Below, piece by piece: positions 17,001 to 24,585 of a stretch of DNA of 36,289 nucleotides. The notes beneath the pieces are model-generated. The model was not told where the DNA came from and searched no databases. It saw only the letters and a list, made by a program, of their open reading frames with translations. Numbering within the stretch: the first letter of the stretch is position 1; the number at the start of each line of letters is the position of its first letter. The stretch is from NCBI GenBank assembly GCA_016929905.1, contig JAFGHX010000176.1, positions 1 through 36,289 of the forward strand. The letters run 5' to 3'. The stretch is from Kiritimatiellia bacterium. Lineage in GTDB: Bacteria; Verrucomicrobiota; Kiritimatiellia; JAFGHX01. The position numbers and the translations under genes are program-made.

Positions 17001-18430
17001 AACGCCGGCTGATCCATCAGGAATGCTTCTGGCAGGGCCGGCTCGCGCCGTACGCGCGCACGACCGTGCCGCTTGCCGTCTCCCTGCCCGGCACGTGGCC
17101 GTCCGGCACGTACGCGCTCGAGCTCTACCTGCTCGGCCGGCGCGACGCGCACCTGTCCGACAACACGTATCCGCTCAACGTCCTGAACGGACGCGACCTG
17201 TTCGCGCGGATCCAGACGAAGGCCAAGGTCGGCCTCTACGAAGTCGCCGCGAACGGAAACGGCGCGGCCCGCGCGGCCACCACCCAGGCCATCCTCGACT
17301 CGCTCGCTGTTCCGTACGCGAAGGTGACCGACTTCAAGCACCTGAACGGGCTTCAGGTGCTCGTCATCGGCCGCCATTCGTTCGATTTGAACCTGGCGGA
17401 GCACGGTACGGCGATCGCGCAGTGGATCCGCGCGGGCGGCAGGGTCCTGTGCTTCGAGCAGAACAAGGCCGGCGAGATCCCGTTCCTGCCCGAGGTGAAA
17501 GTGCAGCCGGGCAAGAACGGCTCGTTCACCGAGTTGCTGGTCGAGCAGCACCCGATCTTTACGGGGTTGGCCCAGCCCCACTTCGACGACTGGACCGGCG
17601 ACCGCGGGCTGCTCTACAAGAACGTGCTCGATCCGCTCAACGAAGGGATGCTCTCGGTGGGGCCGACCACCCGGTTCGGCGAGGACAACATCAAGATGGT
17701 CACGGCCGCCTACCGCATCGGCAAGGGCGAGGCGCTCCTGTCGCAGTACGAACTCACCGAACGCTACGGGCGGGACTCGATCGCCACCCGGTTCGCGCAG
17801 AACCTGCTCGCCTATGTGCTGGCACAGCCGGCCAGCGCCCTGTCGCTCCCGTTCGACAGCAAGGCCACGGCCCACAAGCGCATCCATGTGCCCGAAACTC
17901 AGGCGTGCTACGTGGATATTCGCCAGGCGGCGAACGGGGACCTTGATGAGTTCAGAGGCCTGCCCAGGGGGCTCACGAAGCTGGCCGGCGACGTGCCGTT
18001 CCGGATCATCGATCCGGAGCGGAACAAGGGCTGCGGCTGCATCGAGCTGGGCGGCCGGCAGCGCGCCGACGCCCCGCGCCGCACGCCGCCGATCCCCGTC
18101 GGCGCGCGCTGCTCGAAGCTGTACCTGCTGCACTATGCCACATACGCCGGCGCGTTCCCGGAGGGCGAGGTGCTCTACACCCTCCACATCCGCTACGCCG
18201 ACGGCGCCGAGCAGAGCGTGCCGCTGCGCAACGGCCTGGAAACCGCGGACTGGTGGGGCGCCTCGGACCAGCAGAACGCGACGGTGGTCTTCACCGAAGG
18301 GAACATGAACCTGTTTCTCACCGAAATCGCGCCAAACCGGCCGAATGCCGCGATCCAAAGCATCCGCTTCGAATCCGCCGGCAAAGCCAACCCGACCATC
18401 CTCGGCGTGACCGGCAGGACGGCGGGGTAG
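14021..18430 (+). CDS. ECF sigma factor fused to GH2 hydrolase, copy 3
   Basis: The third paralogue, 1469 residues, has the same domain order: sigma region 2 (YVRDKSEGAFRQIVERYG), region 4, hydrophobic helix just after MRMMAWQKIRLT, and GH2 with acid/base E709 (GGNE) and nucleophile E802 (NCEWG). It ends in the amidotransferase-like and C-terminal beta-sandwich domains. The start at 14021 is preferred over the in-frame ATG at 13985 because AAAGGG precedes it and it matches the other copies. Its GH2 half is the most divergent of the three; for example NCEWGF becomes NCEWGW and one residue is missing before it. Its first sigma codons are nearly identical in DNA to copy 2. A different glycan specificity is possible. 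It converges on the alanine dehydrogenase gene. Confidence 0.88.
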   Translation: MQTVDQQLIETYVRDKSEGAFRQIVERYGQLVYSAAYRRLRDHHLAEDASQATFIILARKAHRLGPKIMLGGWLWRTATFCARNLARQRVAREHREQSAEPAGQSDGEALWERLAPELDAALETLSARNRETLVAHYLLEKPRQEVAREFGVHIDTVNKRIQSGLEKLRRALTRRGVAVSSGLLAAALTERAAEAVSVATLDAMHSMAYGTLTGATALTSAPCVLAKGVMRMMAWQKIRLTAAYAGAILVVCGLTAAVATMSGLVSNEYRLPEEPRYVPLEYPREVLEAPSGFILDFHPAAWGEQDLSGVWKFKGFQIERGASEAEDPGLNARYFEPAVPTDGWSDIPVPYSLGQHEAATPAKGRYFKGVAWYRRPFGIPAAWHARIAQNWRVLLRFEALRYSGDAWINGKPAGEHMSGLSAFQFDVTEQVRTDSENVLAVRVVAGGSNYQGRSRDGLWQPVRLLCVPPTYARHVLVATELDPPALRIKAQILHHGEAGESMLNAQLEPYSVKAGRPSAGRASTRTFPLGMVALKPGLNEVDFRVKTPGVQPWSPEAPNLYLLSIRAGDMELGRERIGFRTFAAKDGHFYLNGNKVKLMGFQLGGGKNIKAPGTWCCNADNHARKLLWGLKQANVNFCRPHNGADGGLPKTMYNVCDELGILIYDEYIRVHARLYDPEKLAERGREYTEWVLQTHNHPACVMWDFGGNEIYTGDMEMIPVFNYLYALLDNLDLQKRPKTASSGRLTWKRLARSAELEKSDFADSHAYTGYFHGSYQDFIEQFQRHREEAVKRYGAVPTINCEWGWPGDTARYRANTRDIRALYQKQPWGKPEKEQWIEWIQSKTPEIGDYMRSKANWAGGRMWSCEPFGLWEQKAEFAKRFFEVFRRAGDTLDGGHFNTAWYDLLMLPGRSGGLNQAVQHMGLTPRWDREQRDFTVTPAYYVWRRVYSPTFICLDIYDKNTFAGRTWQGTVHLMNDTHEDAGPARAVVQVRDPQRRLIHQECFWQGRLAPYARTTVPLAVSLPGTWPSGTYALELYLLGRRDAHLSDNTYPLNVLNGRDLFARIQTKAKVGLYEVAANGNGAARAATTQAILDSLAVPYAKVTDFKHLNGLQVLVIGRHSFDLNLAEHGTAIAQWIRAGGRVLCFEQNKAGEIPFLPEVKVQPGKNGSFTELLVEQHPIFTGLAQPHFDDWTGDRGLLYKNVLDPLNEGMLSVGPTTRFGEDNIKMVTAAYRIGKGEALLSQYELTERYGRDSIATRFAQNLLAYVLAQPASALSLPFDSKATAHKRIHVPETQACYVDIRQAANGDLDEFRGLPRGLTKLAGDVPFRIIDPERNKGCGCIELGGRQRADAPRRTPPIPVGARCSKLYLLHYATYAGAFPEGEVLYTLHIRYADGAEQSVPLRNGLETADWWGASDQQNATVVFTEGNMNLFLTEIAPNRPNAAIQSIRFESAGKANPTILGVTGRTAG
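14698..14719 (+). promoter_or_regulatory. In-frame internal Shine-Dalgarno and ATG cluster, copy 3
   Basis: AAAAGGAG at 14698-14705 precedes in-frame ATGs at 14708, 14714 and 14717, again with 8 bases between SD and second ATG. Codons nearby (CTA, GCA, AAA, GGA, then GCA, CAA, AAA) are unusually AT-rich for this GC-rich gene, as expected of a translation start region. Confidence 0.5.
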
Positions 18431-18527
18431 CGGCGAACCCGCGCTCGGGCAGATGCCGGACGGCCGTGGAGGGGTAGAACCTGGAGGCCAACTGCCCCCG
18501 TCCGCATGCCTCCGAATACAGAAATCA

Positions 18528-19646
18528 CTACGACACTGAAGGTGTCAAGAAGACAGACCGGCACGCGTACCCGCACGCCTCGGCCACGCCCGTATGCGTG
18601 ACGGCGCCCTGCGCCACGTTCAGCCCCTTTCGCAGCGCCTCGTCCTCGCGGCACGCCTGCGCCCAGCCGCGGTCGGCCAACTTCAGCGCGTAGCGCAGCG
18701 TCGCGTTCGAGAGCGCCTCGGTCGAGGTGCGCGGGTAGGCGCCCGGCATGTTCGTGACGCAGTAGATGTTCACGCCGTTCGACGCGCGCACGCACGGGTC
18801 CGCATGCGTCGTCGGGCGCGACAGCTCCGTGGTCCCGCCCTGGTCGATCGCGATGTCGATGATGACCGAACCGGGCTTCATCGCCGCCACGAGATCCCGG
18901 CTGATCAGTTTCGGCGCCGCCGCGCCCGGAATCAACACGCAACTGATGACGACGTCGGCTTCGGCCACTTCCTCGGCGATGTTCGCCGAGTTCGAGAACA
19001 GGGTTCGGAGCCGCCCGCCCAGATCGTGGTGCAGGCGCCGCAACGCCCGGGTGTCGGTGTCGAGGACCGTCACGTCCGCGCCGAGCCCCACGGCCATCTC
19101 CGCCGCGTTCGAACCGGCTACCCCGCCGCCGATGACCACCACCTTGCACGGGCGCGTGCCGATCACCCCGCCGATGAATTGCCCGGTACCGCCGTTGTAG
19201 TGGCACAGAATCTCGGCCGCTTTCGTGATGGACATCCGGCCCGCCACTTCCGACATCGGGGCAAGCAGAGGAAGCGAACGGTCGGGCAGCTGGACCGTCT
19301 CATAAGCGATCGCGGCGCACTTCGAGCGCACCAGTTCGTCGGTCAGCATCTTGTCCGCCGCAAGGTGCAAATACGTGTACAGCAGGAGATCCTCGCGCAG
19401 GAACGGGTACTCGGCAGGCTGCGGCTCCTTCACCTTCACCACCATCTGCTGCTCCCACGCGTCCGCCGCATGGCCGATCCGCGCGCCGTAGCCGCGGTAG
19501 GCGCTGTCCGTCAGGCCGCACCCCTCCCCCGCCCCGCTCTCCAGGACCACCGAATGGCCTTGGTCGACAAGCGCTTTCACGCCCGACGGATACATGCCCA
19601 CCCGCCGCTCCTGCGGCTTGATCTCTTTTGGAATCCCGATCTTCAT
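18528..19646 (-). CDS. ald: Alanine dehydrogenase
   Basis: A 372-residue NAD-dependent alanine dehydrogenase, interconverting L-alanine with pyruvate and ammonia in the cytoplasm. The N-terminal MKIGIPKEIKPQERRVG contains the substrate-binding Arg15. The KVKEP lysine (71-73) and H94 (YTYLHLA) match the catalytic region. The Rossmann motif VVIGGGVAGSNAAEMA binds NAD, and VIIDIAIDQGG carries the catalytic Asp. The length is normal for the family. GAGGGGGG lies upstream of the ATG. It lies downstream of, and probably under control of, the Lrp/AsnC gene, a common pairing in which Lrp-type regulators respond to amino acids. The 165-bp gap between them holds a repeat and a large inverted repeat. 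It is convergent with sigma-GH2 copy 3. Confidence 0.95.
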   Translation of the reverse strand: MKIGIPKEIKPQERRVGMYPSGVKALVDQGHSVVLESGAGEGCGLTDSAYRGYGARIGHAADAWEQQMVVKVKEPQPAEYPFLREDLLLYTYLHLAADKMLTDELVRSKCAAIAYETVQLPDRSLPLLAPMSEVAGRMSITKAAEILCHYNGGTGQFIGGVIGTRPCKVVVIGGGVAGSNAAEMAVGLGADVTVLDTDTRALRRLHHDLGGRLRTLFSNSANIAEEVAEADVVISCVLIPGAAAPKLISRDLVAAMKPGSVIIDIAIDQGGTTELSRPTTHADPCVRASNGVNIYCVTNMPGAYPRTSTEALSNATLRYALKLADRGWAQACREDEALRKGLNVAQGAVTHTGVAEACGYACRSVFLTPSVS

Positions 19647-19713
19647 GGTGTGCCCCCCTCTTACGTCTAGCCTCCTGAAACTTGGCCCGCGAATGGACGT
19701 GAATCTGAGAGAA

Positions 19714-19798
19714 ACTTGCTCGAGAACTGACGCGAGAACCTACTCGAAGGTGCCCGCACGCGTTTCGAACAAGTTCCCGAGTAAGTTCTCGAGCAAGT
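19714..19798. repeat. 12-bp-unit repeat (family B), site 1, with 15-bp inverted arms
   Basis: The right part (19771-19798) is AAGTTCCCGAGT, AAGTTCTCGAGC, AAGT: two 12-bp units plus a partial one. Its last 15 bases (19784-19798) are perfectly complementary to 19714-19728, so a large hairpin can form. The same 28-bp sequence recurs exactly at 25914-25941 (inverted) and 33617-33644. It lies between the Lrp stop and the ald start. Confidence 0.85.
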
Positions 19799-19811
19799 TC
19801 TATTCGACTGA

Positions 19812-20267
19812 TTATCGATCATGGGTTACTGACCCGGCCGGGACCCACACGTCGTGACTCTTCAGGACAATGAACGTCTCCGAGTCCAGTACGCCCTTGA
19901 CGCGCGAGAGGCTGCGCGTGACGAAGTCCACCAGGTCCTGATGCTTGTTCAGCACGACGGTGACGAGAATGTCGAACCGGCCGGTGACGATGACCGTGGA
20001 GAGGACGTTGGGAAGGGCCTTCAGCTTCTCCGCATGCTCCTCCAGATGCCGCCCGTCGATCCGGACTCCAATGATGGCCAGATACCCCTCGTCGAGGTGG
20101 TCCAGATTGAGTTCTGCCGTCACCCGCAGCGTGCCGTCCGAGACCAGCCGGCCCAGGCGCTGGCGTACCGTTCCTTCCGACACGCCCAGTTTCCGGCCGA
20201 TCTCGCGGTTCGACATGCGCCCGTCACCCGCGAGTAGGCCGGCAATCCGCCTGTCCGTGTTGTCCAC
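19812..20267 (-). CDS. Lrp/AsnC-family transcriptional regulator
   Basis: A 151-residue regulator of the feast/famine family: an N-terminal winged helix-turn-helix (DNTDRRIAGLLAGDGR, then REIGRKLGVSEGTVRQRLGRL) and a C-terminal RAM ligand-binding domain (VIVTGRFDILVTVVL, VKGVLDSETFIVL). I chose the GTG at 20267 because GGAGGA lies seven bases upstream and the protein then begins as Lrp proteins usually do; the ATGs at 20282 and 20315 would add an unusual extension, and the first overlaps the ribosome site. It probably senses an amino acid and regulates itself and ald. A good promoter and three copies of a GCGTA-containing motif lie directly upstream. Confidence 0.93.
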   Translation of the reverse strand: MDNTDRRIAGLLAGDGRMSNREIGRKLGVSEGTVRQRLGRLVSDGTLRVTAELNLDHLDEGYLAIIGVRIDGRHLEEHAEKLKALPNVLSTVIVTGRFDILVTVVLNKHQDLVDFVTRSLSRVKGVLDSETFIVLKSHDVWVPAGSVTHDR

Positions 20268-20280
20268 CGAGCATTCCTCC

Positions 20281-20349
20281 ATTATGCGTACTTGAATTTC
20301 GATTATTACACGCATTGCGTACTATGTCAACCAAATAGTTACGCATAAT
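20281..20349 (-). promoter_or_regulatory. Lrp promoter with three operator-like sites
   Basis: On the minus strand TTGACA (20325-20330), a 17-base spacer and AATAAT (20302-20307) make a strong sigma70-type promoter. Three related motifs surround it: ATTATGCGTAC (20281-20291), GCATTGCGTAC (20312-20322, inside the spacer) and the inverted copy TACGCATAAT (20340-20349). Sites 1 and 2 are 31 bp apart, about three helical turns, and sites 1 and 3 form a perfect inverted repeat. This fits autoregulation by an Lrp oligomer. The sequence match is direct; the regulator is inferred. Confidence 0.6.
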
Positions 20350-20494
20350 GCGGGAAAGGGGCGTATTGAGACACCGGGTCATCGGCGTGGCGAGCGCGGA
20401 GGCCCGCCGCGCTGGAGGGGCGCGGGCGGTGGCCGCCGCGGAGCCCTGGAGTTGCGGGCGTCTCCGCGCTTGGGAATCGGAGTTGAAGAACAGA

Positions 20495-21499
20495 TCAGGG
20501 CGGGGGCGGCAGGAAGGTGGTGCCATCGTGTGAGACCCAGATGGTGTAGTAGTAAGGCTGGTAGGGGGTCAGGCCGGCATCGTCCCAGATCCGGGCGGTG
20601 CCCTGATAGACGGGCGTGCCGTCGGACGGGTTCTGGGGGTAGCCGCCGGTATCCCGCCGGATCCGGACAGTGGCGTTGGACAAGCCGCAGGCGGTGGGAT
20701 CGTGCCAGCGCAGCAGCACGTTGTTGGTCAAGGCGGTGGCGCGGAACCAGAACGTATCGCCGCCCGGTGCTACGCCGGCCCAGAGCCGGCGGCGCCAGAC
20801 GCTGCTGCCGGGGGTGCTGAGCAGCAGGCACCCGCTGGTCTCGTCCAGGGCCAGCGCGCTGCACTGGCGGAAGACCAGCCCCTGGTTCATCTCCTCCCAG
20901 CTGTCCCCGCCGTCCGCGCTCTGGTAGACGCCGTAGGATCCGGTGCCCGCGTAAAGAACGCCGGCTGTTGGACTGTAGGCGAGCGCGACGGTGGAGGTGT
21001 TATTGAGCCCGGCGTTCTCCCACGACACCCCGCCGTTGCTGCTGCGGTAGACGCCGCGCGACGAGCCGAGGAAGACCCGGCCGGAAGCCCCCAGGCAGAC
21101 GGCGTAGGCGGTCCATGAGCCCGGCTGGAGCGACCCGAGATTGGCGGTACGGTCGGTCCATGACCCGCCCGCGTTGTCGGAGCGGTAAACCTTTCCGGTA
21201 TACGACGAGGTACCGACGGCATAGACAAGACTGGGGTTGGCCGGCGACACGGCCCCGCCGCGGCAGGCACTGCCTGCGTAGTTGGCGCCCTGCTCCGTGA
21301 CCGTGGTCCAGCTCTGGCCGGCGTTGGCACTCTTGCGTACGGCGAACCGGCCGTACGTCCCGCTGGCATTCTGCCCCCCGGCGTAGACGACGAGAGGGTT
21401 CGACGGGCTCCAACAGAGACAGCAGGCCGAGTTGAAGTAACTGTCGACTTGTGACCAGGCGCCGCCGGCGTCTGTGCTTCGGTAGAGCTCGGAGTAGCC
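20495..21499 (-). pseudogene. BNR-repeat protein, 3' part after in-frame TGA
   Basis: Reading continues in the same frame immediately after the TGA at 21500-21502: GYSELYRSTDAGGAW, then further Asp-box-like repeats (RSDNAGGSW, RSSNGGVSW, QSADGGDSW) and a C-terminal fibronectin type III-like domain ending DGTTFLPPPP. Homology-like repeat spacing runs smoothly across the stop, so no bases seem to be missing and only one codon is wrong. As a separate gene it could start at the ATG at 21250, but no clear ribosome site or signal peptide supports that. It is most simply the severed C-terminal half of the gene starting at 22762. Confidence 0.75.
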
Positions 21500-22762
21500 T
21501 CACCCGGCCCCCTCGAGGGCGAGGACGATGTCCGGGTTGGTGGGATGAACCGCCAGAGCGGCCACATCGCCGCAGGCGACGAAATAGCCCTTCTCCGTCC
21601 AACTGTCCCCGCCGTCTTCGGTGCCGTACACGCCGATATCCAGGCACTCGACGAACGCCCGGCCTGGCCTGGACGGCGCAAAGGCGATGGAAGGGCAAAC
21701 ACAGCTCCGAATCCCGCCCACGGCACTCGCCCATGTCGCGCCGGCGTTGGAGGAACGATAGAGGCCGCAGGGCGTCGAAACCAGCACGTTGGACGGATTG
21801 GCCGTCGCAACCTCGATCTTGTTGGCCACTCCGTCTATCGCTCCGGAGTATGTCGTCCAGGCCAGCCCGTAGTTGGTGCTCACCCGGACGTAGTTGTTGC
21901 CGGCCGCGTAGACGCGGTTAGGCGACTCCGGGTCGACCGCGAGCGCGAAGCTGTATACGTAACTGCCCTTGACCCACGACGTCCCGGCGTTCGTGCTGTA
22001 GTAGATGTAATTCATGACCGTGTAGACGCGATTGGAATCGGAGGGATCCACGGCCACGCCATACAGATAGTAGTCGTTCACCGCGCCCACCGAACTTGAT
22101 AGATCCGACCAACTGCTTCCGCCGTCGGTGCTCTTGAACAACGCCACGCTGGTCGACCCGCCGACGGGTCTCTTGCTGCCGGAGACATAGATGCTGCCTG
22201 GAGCCGTACGGGAAACCGCCATATCGTACGGGTACACATAGTCTAAGGTGAAAAAGGTGCCGGCGGTCCAGCTCTGGCCGCCGTCCGCACTGCGCCAGAA
22301 GGCCAGGCGGTAGGTCCCGCTGTCGTACTTGTACCCCGCGACGTACACCGTGTTGCTGTCCGTCGGGTGCACGCACAACACCCGCGCATAGCCCGACCCC
22401 GCCGGAAACGTGCTGGAAAGCCAGCTGTTTCCCCCGTCGGTGCTGCGGTAGCATCGGTAATAATCGATCGCATAGATCTTCGCGGGGCTGAAGCCGGCGA
22501 AATCGTTCAGGGACGACGCCCCCACGTCACCGGCGAAGCTCCAAGATCCTGCGCCGTCCAGGCTCTCGAACGCCTGGCGCGACGCCGCTTCCACCGCAAT
22601 AACATGGTTCGCGTCCGACGGATCGGTAACCGTCCCCAGTATGTTCCCGCCCTCCGGACCGACCGGTTCCCAGTCCTGCGCCCGCGCGTCGCTGCACAAC
22701 AGTGCAACGCCGATATACAAGATGCAGGGGTACGTAGAAACAACTGAGAAAGGAAGGCGCAT
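21500..22762 (-). CDS. Secreted BNR/Asp-box beta-propeller protein, 5' part
   Basis: The start at 22762 (MRLPFSVVS) gives a signal peptide with hydrophobic core CILYIGVALLC and likely cleavage after SDARA. The upstream ATG at 22801 would bury it. The mature chain is a run of sialidase-type Asp-box blades, each with an S/T-x-D/A-x-GG-x-S-W core (RSTDGGNSW, RSADGGQSW, KSTDGGSSW, STNAGTSW), as in secreted propellers of the sortilin/photosystem-assembly-like fold. The catalytic arginines of true sialidases are not recognisable. The frame is closed by TGA at 21500-21502 although the repeats continue beyond. If the stop is real, the product is a truncated propeller of 420 residues and probably non-functional. 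Confidence 0.75.
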   Translation of the reverse strand: MRLPFSVVSTYPCILYIGVALLCSDARAQDWEPVGPEGGNILGTVTDPSDANHVIAVEAASRQAFESLDGAGSWSFAGDVGASSLNDFAGFSPAKIYAIDYYRCYRSTDGGNSWLSSTFPAGSGYARVLCVHPTDSNTVYVAGYKYDSGTYRLAFWRSADGGQSWTAGTFFTLDYVYPYDMAVSRTAPGSIYVSGSKRPVGGSTSVALFKSTDGGSSWSDLSSSVGAVNDYYLYGVAVDPSDSNRVYTVMNYIYYSTNAGTSWVKGSYVYSFALAVDPESPNRVYAAGNNYVRVSTNYGLAWTTYSGAIDGVANKIEVATANPSNVLVSTPCGLYRSSNAGATWASAVGGIRSCVCPSIAFAPSRPGRAFVECLDIGVYGTEDGGDSWTEKGYFVACGDVAALAVHPTNPDIVLALEGAG

Positions 22763-22873
22763 GGGCTCAAGATCCGATGTTCGGGCGGTGGCGGCTGGCA
22801 CCTTCCTGCTCAGCCGCCTCGACGGCAGAGCGGGAGAGAAGGCAGTCTCGATCTCACTCGTCTAAATCTTGCT

Positions 22874-22999
22874 CCCCCACGGCGCAAGGCCGTGGGGGCC
22901 GAGGGCGATCGGCCGGACTCACATCAAGCCTTTCGACTTCATCCCCCACGGCACAGGGCCGTGGGGGCCGAGGGCGATCGGCCGGACTCACATCAAGCC
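22874..22999. repeat. Palindrome-containing repeat (family A), two copies, 69-bp period
   Basis: Two perfect 10-bp-stem hairpins, CCCCCACGGC-GCAAG-GCCGTGGGGG (22874-22898) and CCCCCACGGC-ACAGG-GCCGTGGGGG (22943-22967), each begin a repeat whose tail (22891-22930 and 22960-22999) is identical. The last bases reach the 3' end of the 22993 gene. The stem equals that at 212-236 except for one A-T to G-C pair exchange, so pairing is preserved. It fills the 230-bp gap upstream of the BNR gene. Confidence 0.85.
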
Positions 23000-24585
23000 G
23001 ATTGTTTCACGAGAAACACCCAATCTTCCCTGCTGGGCGCCGTGAGCGAGACAGGACCGATTCCCTCATGCGCCTCGAGTTCCTCCCGGGCGCCAGAGCG
23101 GGGATCGAACCGGCTCACTGTCCAGGTGCCGGCGGGCGCGCCGCCGAGGTCGAGGGAGACACTCTGATGCCCCTCTGCATAGACGACATAGGTGCGGCCG
23201 ATGTCGGCGAGGCAGTACGCGAAGGCGCCGTTGGATTCGGCCTTCTCGCGCGCTTTTCGCATCCCCCACACGAGGCAATCGGCGGGTTCCAGCTTCCACC
23301 ATTCGAACGCGGAGAAGAACTGCCGGATGCGCACGAGGTCCTGCTCGGCTTCGTCATAGCGAGGGTCGTCCACGCTGAAGACATCCAGATCCCGCCATCC
23401 GCCGAAGTAGGTGGAGCCGAATCCGCTCACGAAATAGCCGCCCGCCATCGCCAACACCCACGACGCGCGGCGGAAGCTGTCGCGCGTATGCGAGTGCGGC
23501 TTGTCCACGCCGGGCAGGGGCTGGCGGCTGAAGTAGGAATGGTCGCCGCCCATGTGGCGCAGGTAATAGGCGTATTCGGAGTTGACGACCGGCTTGTTGT
23601 GACGTCTGGTGGTCAGCAGCGCACGCCGCAACGCGTCGCGCTGTTGCGGGGTGGCTTCCTCGCCGTTGGGCGCTTCGTACATCTGCTGGTAGTCGCCGAA
23701 CGACATCCACGGCTCGAACGCGAATTCCTCGACGGTGCTCTTCCCACACGGATGGATCGCCCGCATGCGGCCGTGCGGGTCCCACTGCATCACTTCCCGT
23801 CCGATCGCCTGGCAGCGCGGTTTCTTGTCGATCCCGCACTGGTCCCATTCGCCGGCGACGATGAGCACGACGTTGAACGCGCTGTACCGTGCCACGAGGT
23901 AGCGCGCGTAGCGCAGCCGGGCCTCGTCGTTCGAGAATGCCTCCCATGCCGGATTGCCCCGCTGCCATCCGAAAACGAGCCCGCAGGTGAGGCCCTTCCC
24001 GTTCATGTACCGCAGCCTGTGGTCGACTTCGTTGAAGAAATCGGGATTGATCCGTTCGGCGTCCATATCCGTGAAGACGGGCTGTTCGCCGGGAATGCCG
24101 CCCCCGCCCATGATGTCCACGTGCACGTAGTTGAAGCCTTGCCCGGCGCGGACATCGAAGTAGTGACAGACCGATTCCCGGTTCAGCGCCTTTTCCGCGT
24201 TGTCGGCGAAACAGCGCCAGCCCGTATCGCCGAAGAACCAGAAGGGAGTCCCGTCCTGGTGCTGGAAGTGGTACGGATAGCCCGGCATGGGCATGATGCC
24301 GCCGTGCAGGGACGAGGGGTTGCACCGGAACGCGCGTCTCGTCCCGTGCAACCCGGTGTCGGAGGAGCGGATCTCAACCGACCAGTCCCCGATGGTGTCG
24401 GGGCTCACTCGGAGTTTCCACCTTCGCGCCCCATCCCAGAAGAGCGGAATCTTCCAGGCGCTGCCGTCCGGGCGGGTCAGTGTTGCGTCGGCCCTGATTT
24501 CCGCATAGGGATTGGCGAACGAACCGGCGGCCTCGAGCGTTTGTTCGAAAATGCCGAACCGCTCAACTTGCGCTTGGTCACTCAC
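22993..24585 (-). CDS. DUF5060/DUF4038 glycoside hydrolase-like protein
   Basis: A 530-residue protein without signal peptide. Residues 1-90 form a DUF5060 beta-sandwich (ending TRRAFRCNPSS). About 100-440 is a DUF4038-type TIM barrel (DGTPFWFFGDTGWRCF), with candidate acid/base E246 (AGEW) and nucleophile E337 (VNSEY). The last 90 residues are a Collagen_bind_2-like beta domain (GTWTVSRFDPRSG, DWVFLV). The GTG at 24585 is chosen over the longer frame because it overlaps the upstream stop by 8 bp with GAGAGG ahead, giving translational coupling, and because the DUF5060 domain begins just after it. It probably acts on imported oligosaccharides in the cytoplasm; the substrate is unknown. Confidence 0.85.
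   Translation of the reverse strand: MSDQAQVERFGIFEQTLEAAGSFANPYAEIRADATLTRPDGSAWKIPLFWDGARRWKLRVSPDTIGDWSVEIRSSDTGLHGTRRAFRCNPSSLHGGIMPMPGYPYHFQHQDGTPFWFFGDTGWRCFADNAEKALNRESVCHYFDVRAGQGFNYVHVDIMGGGGIPGEQPVFTDMDAERINPDFFNEVDHRLRYMNGKGLTCGLVFGWQRGNPAWEAFSNDEARLRYARYLVARYSAFNVVLIVAGEWDQCGIDKKPRCQAIGREVMQWDPHGRMRAIHPCGKSTVEEFAFEPWMSFGDYQQMYEAPNGEEATPQQRDALRRALLTTRRHNKPVVNSEYAYYLRHMGGDHSYFSRQPLPGVDKPHSHTRDSFRRASWVLAMAGGYFVSGFGSTYFGGWRDLDVFSVDDPRYDEAEQDLVRIRQFFSAFEWWKLEPADCLVWGMRKAREKAESNGAFAYCLADIGRTYVVYAEGHQSVSLDLGGAPAGTWTVSRFDPRSGAREELEAHEGIGPVSLTAPSREDWVFLVKQSA

Noticed and set aside
21500..21502. TGA as a selenocysteine codon
   Set aside because: The protein is a structural repeat propeller with no redox cysteine expected there, and no bacterial SECIS-like hairpin is evident just downstream; a nonsense mutation or error is simpler.
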